Assembly: GCA_021770095.1 (NCBI GenBank)
Contig: JAETRQ010000006.1
Span: forward strand, 107,649 to 171,648
DNA: 64,000 bases
Direction: 5' to 3'
DNA from: Eubacteriaceae bacterium
GTDB lineage: Bacteria; Bacillota; Clostridia; Oscillospirales; Acutalibacteraceae
The notes beneath the pieces were generated by a model, which ran no database searches, was not told the DNA's origin, and saw only the letters and a list, made by a program, of their open reading frames with translations. Positions 63,863 through 64,000 of this stretch are shown here, piece after piece. Each line of letters starts with the position of its first letter. Position 1 is the first letter of the stretch. A program made the position numbers and the translations under genes.

Positions 63863-64000
63863 GTTGTCTCTTCAGCAAAGAATAAACCCCCGGTTCAACC
63901 GGGGGAAATAAAAAGCTTTAGTAAAAATAAACTCGCCGAGCTTAATGCAAGGCGAGAGTATTGGCGAAAAAATAACCTCGCAGTATAATAGAAACGGTTT
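63863..64000. other. Right-edge non-coding region with strong hairpins
   Basis: A 9-bp GC stem with a one-base loop (63887-63905, CCCCCGGTT/AACCGGGGG) and a 6-bp stem (63932-63937 and 63951-63956, CTCGCC/GGCGAG). On the minus strand the first hairpin is followed by TTTATTCTTT, so it could terminate a gene coming from outside the window. It also resembles the terminal hairpin of IS200/IS605-type elements. No coding frame is seen. Confidence 0.4.

Noticed and set aside
1..64000. Prophage, CRISPR-Cas, restriction or toxin-antitoxin loci
   Set aside because: No integrase, Cas, phage structural, restriction or toxin-antitoxin genes were recognised.

Overview
The window is a chromosomal stretch of about 36-38% GC (judged by eye) from a low-GC Gram-positive anaerobe in class Clostridia, most likely a gut Ruminococcaceae/Oscillospiraceae-type organism. 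The evidence is a SCIFF peptide with its radical SAM maturase (a clostridial marker system), a Rex redox repressor, PPi-type phosphofructokinase, SpoIIIE/FtsK next to TepA, and strong AGGAGG-type ribosome binding sites. It is mostly ordinary core chromosome. I see no prophage, no CRISPR array and no complete insertion sequence.

Layout. 1-3.45 kb (+): the 3' part of alaS, a HIT protein, an Apt-like phosphoribosyltransferase and ldh. 3.5-8 kb (-): an acn-icd-rex operon ending in an unknown gene. 8.1-15.4 kb (+): tepA, a ylzJ-like ORF, a divergent UppP-like membrane protein, ftsK/spoIIIE, ygiQ, comEA-like and comF, then tRNA-Leu(UAG). The tRNA 3' end and its terminator are duplicated around a 144-bp structured insert. 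15.9-18.3 kb (-): a lipoyl-less E2-type acyltransferase and a CoA-transferase; the acyltransferase promoter carries two tandem Rex-like operators. 18.5-21.2 kb (+): a GH110-like glycosidase coupled to PPi-phosphofructokinase. 21.2-24.7 kb (-): scfB, scfA, an Orn/Lys/Arg decarboxylase-family gene and a membrane protein. 24.8-33.2 kb (+): tRNA-Leu(CAG), an ACT protein, a 1874-residue secreted Ig-like protein and a GH123/DUF4091 protein. 33.3-47.8 kb is mixed: pnuC behind a structured leader, an epimerase-like gene, a MATE exporter, GH127, a vitamin B6 salvage cluster (MocR/PdxR regulator, kinase, ECF S component), a TatD-associated radical SAM protein, an MFS transporter, and VanZ, nucleotidyltransferase, Mbeg1-like and nitroreductase genes. 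47.9-64 kb (+ except one phosphoesterase): tex, a YgjP-like peptidase, dgt-dnaG-rpoD-DUF896-tmk, acyltransferases, a DJ-1 protein, 5-formyl-THF cyclo-ligase, mltG, a U32 peptidase, a penicillin-binding protein and a WYL regulator. The right edge holds unexplained hairpins.

Functional themes. (1) Redox control: rex shares an operon with aconitase and isocitrate dehydrogenase, and Rex-like sites sit on the E2-like promoter. (2) Glycan use: GH110, GH123 and GH127 proteins all lack signal peptides, implying imported oligosaccharides, with PPi-dependent glycolysis downstream. (3) Cofactor salvage: B6 and nicotinamide riboside. (4) RNA-level control: two genes (ldh and the PBP) have their Shine-Dalgarno inside the 3' arm of the preceding terminator, scfA and scfB are separated by a hairpin, and pnuC has an attenuator-like leader.

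The strongest candidates for something undescribed are the tRNA-Leu-tail duplication with its structured insert (15540-15801), the tandem Rex sites on a lipoyl-less E2-like gene, the UppP-like protein that has lost its catalytic residues, and the probable AUU-initiated pyridoxal kinase.
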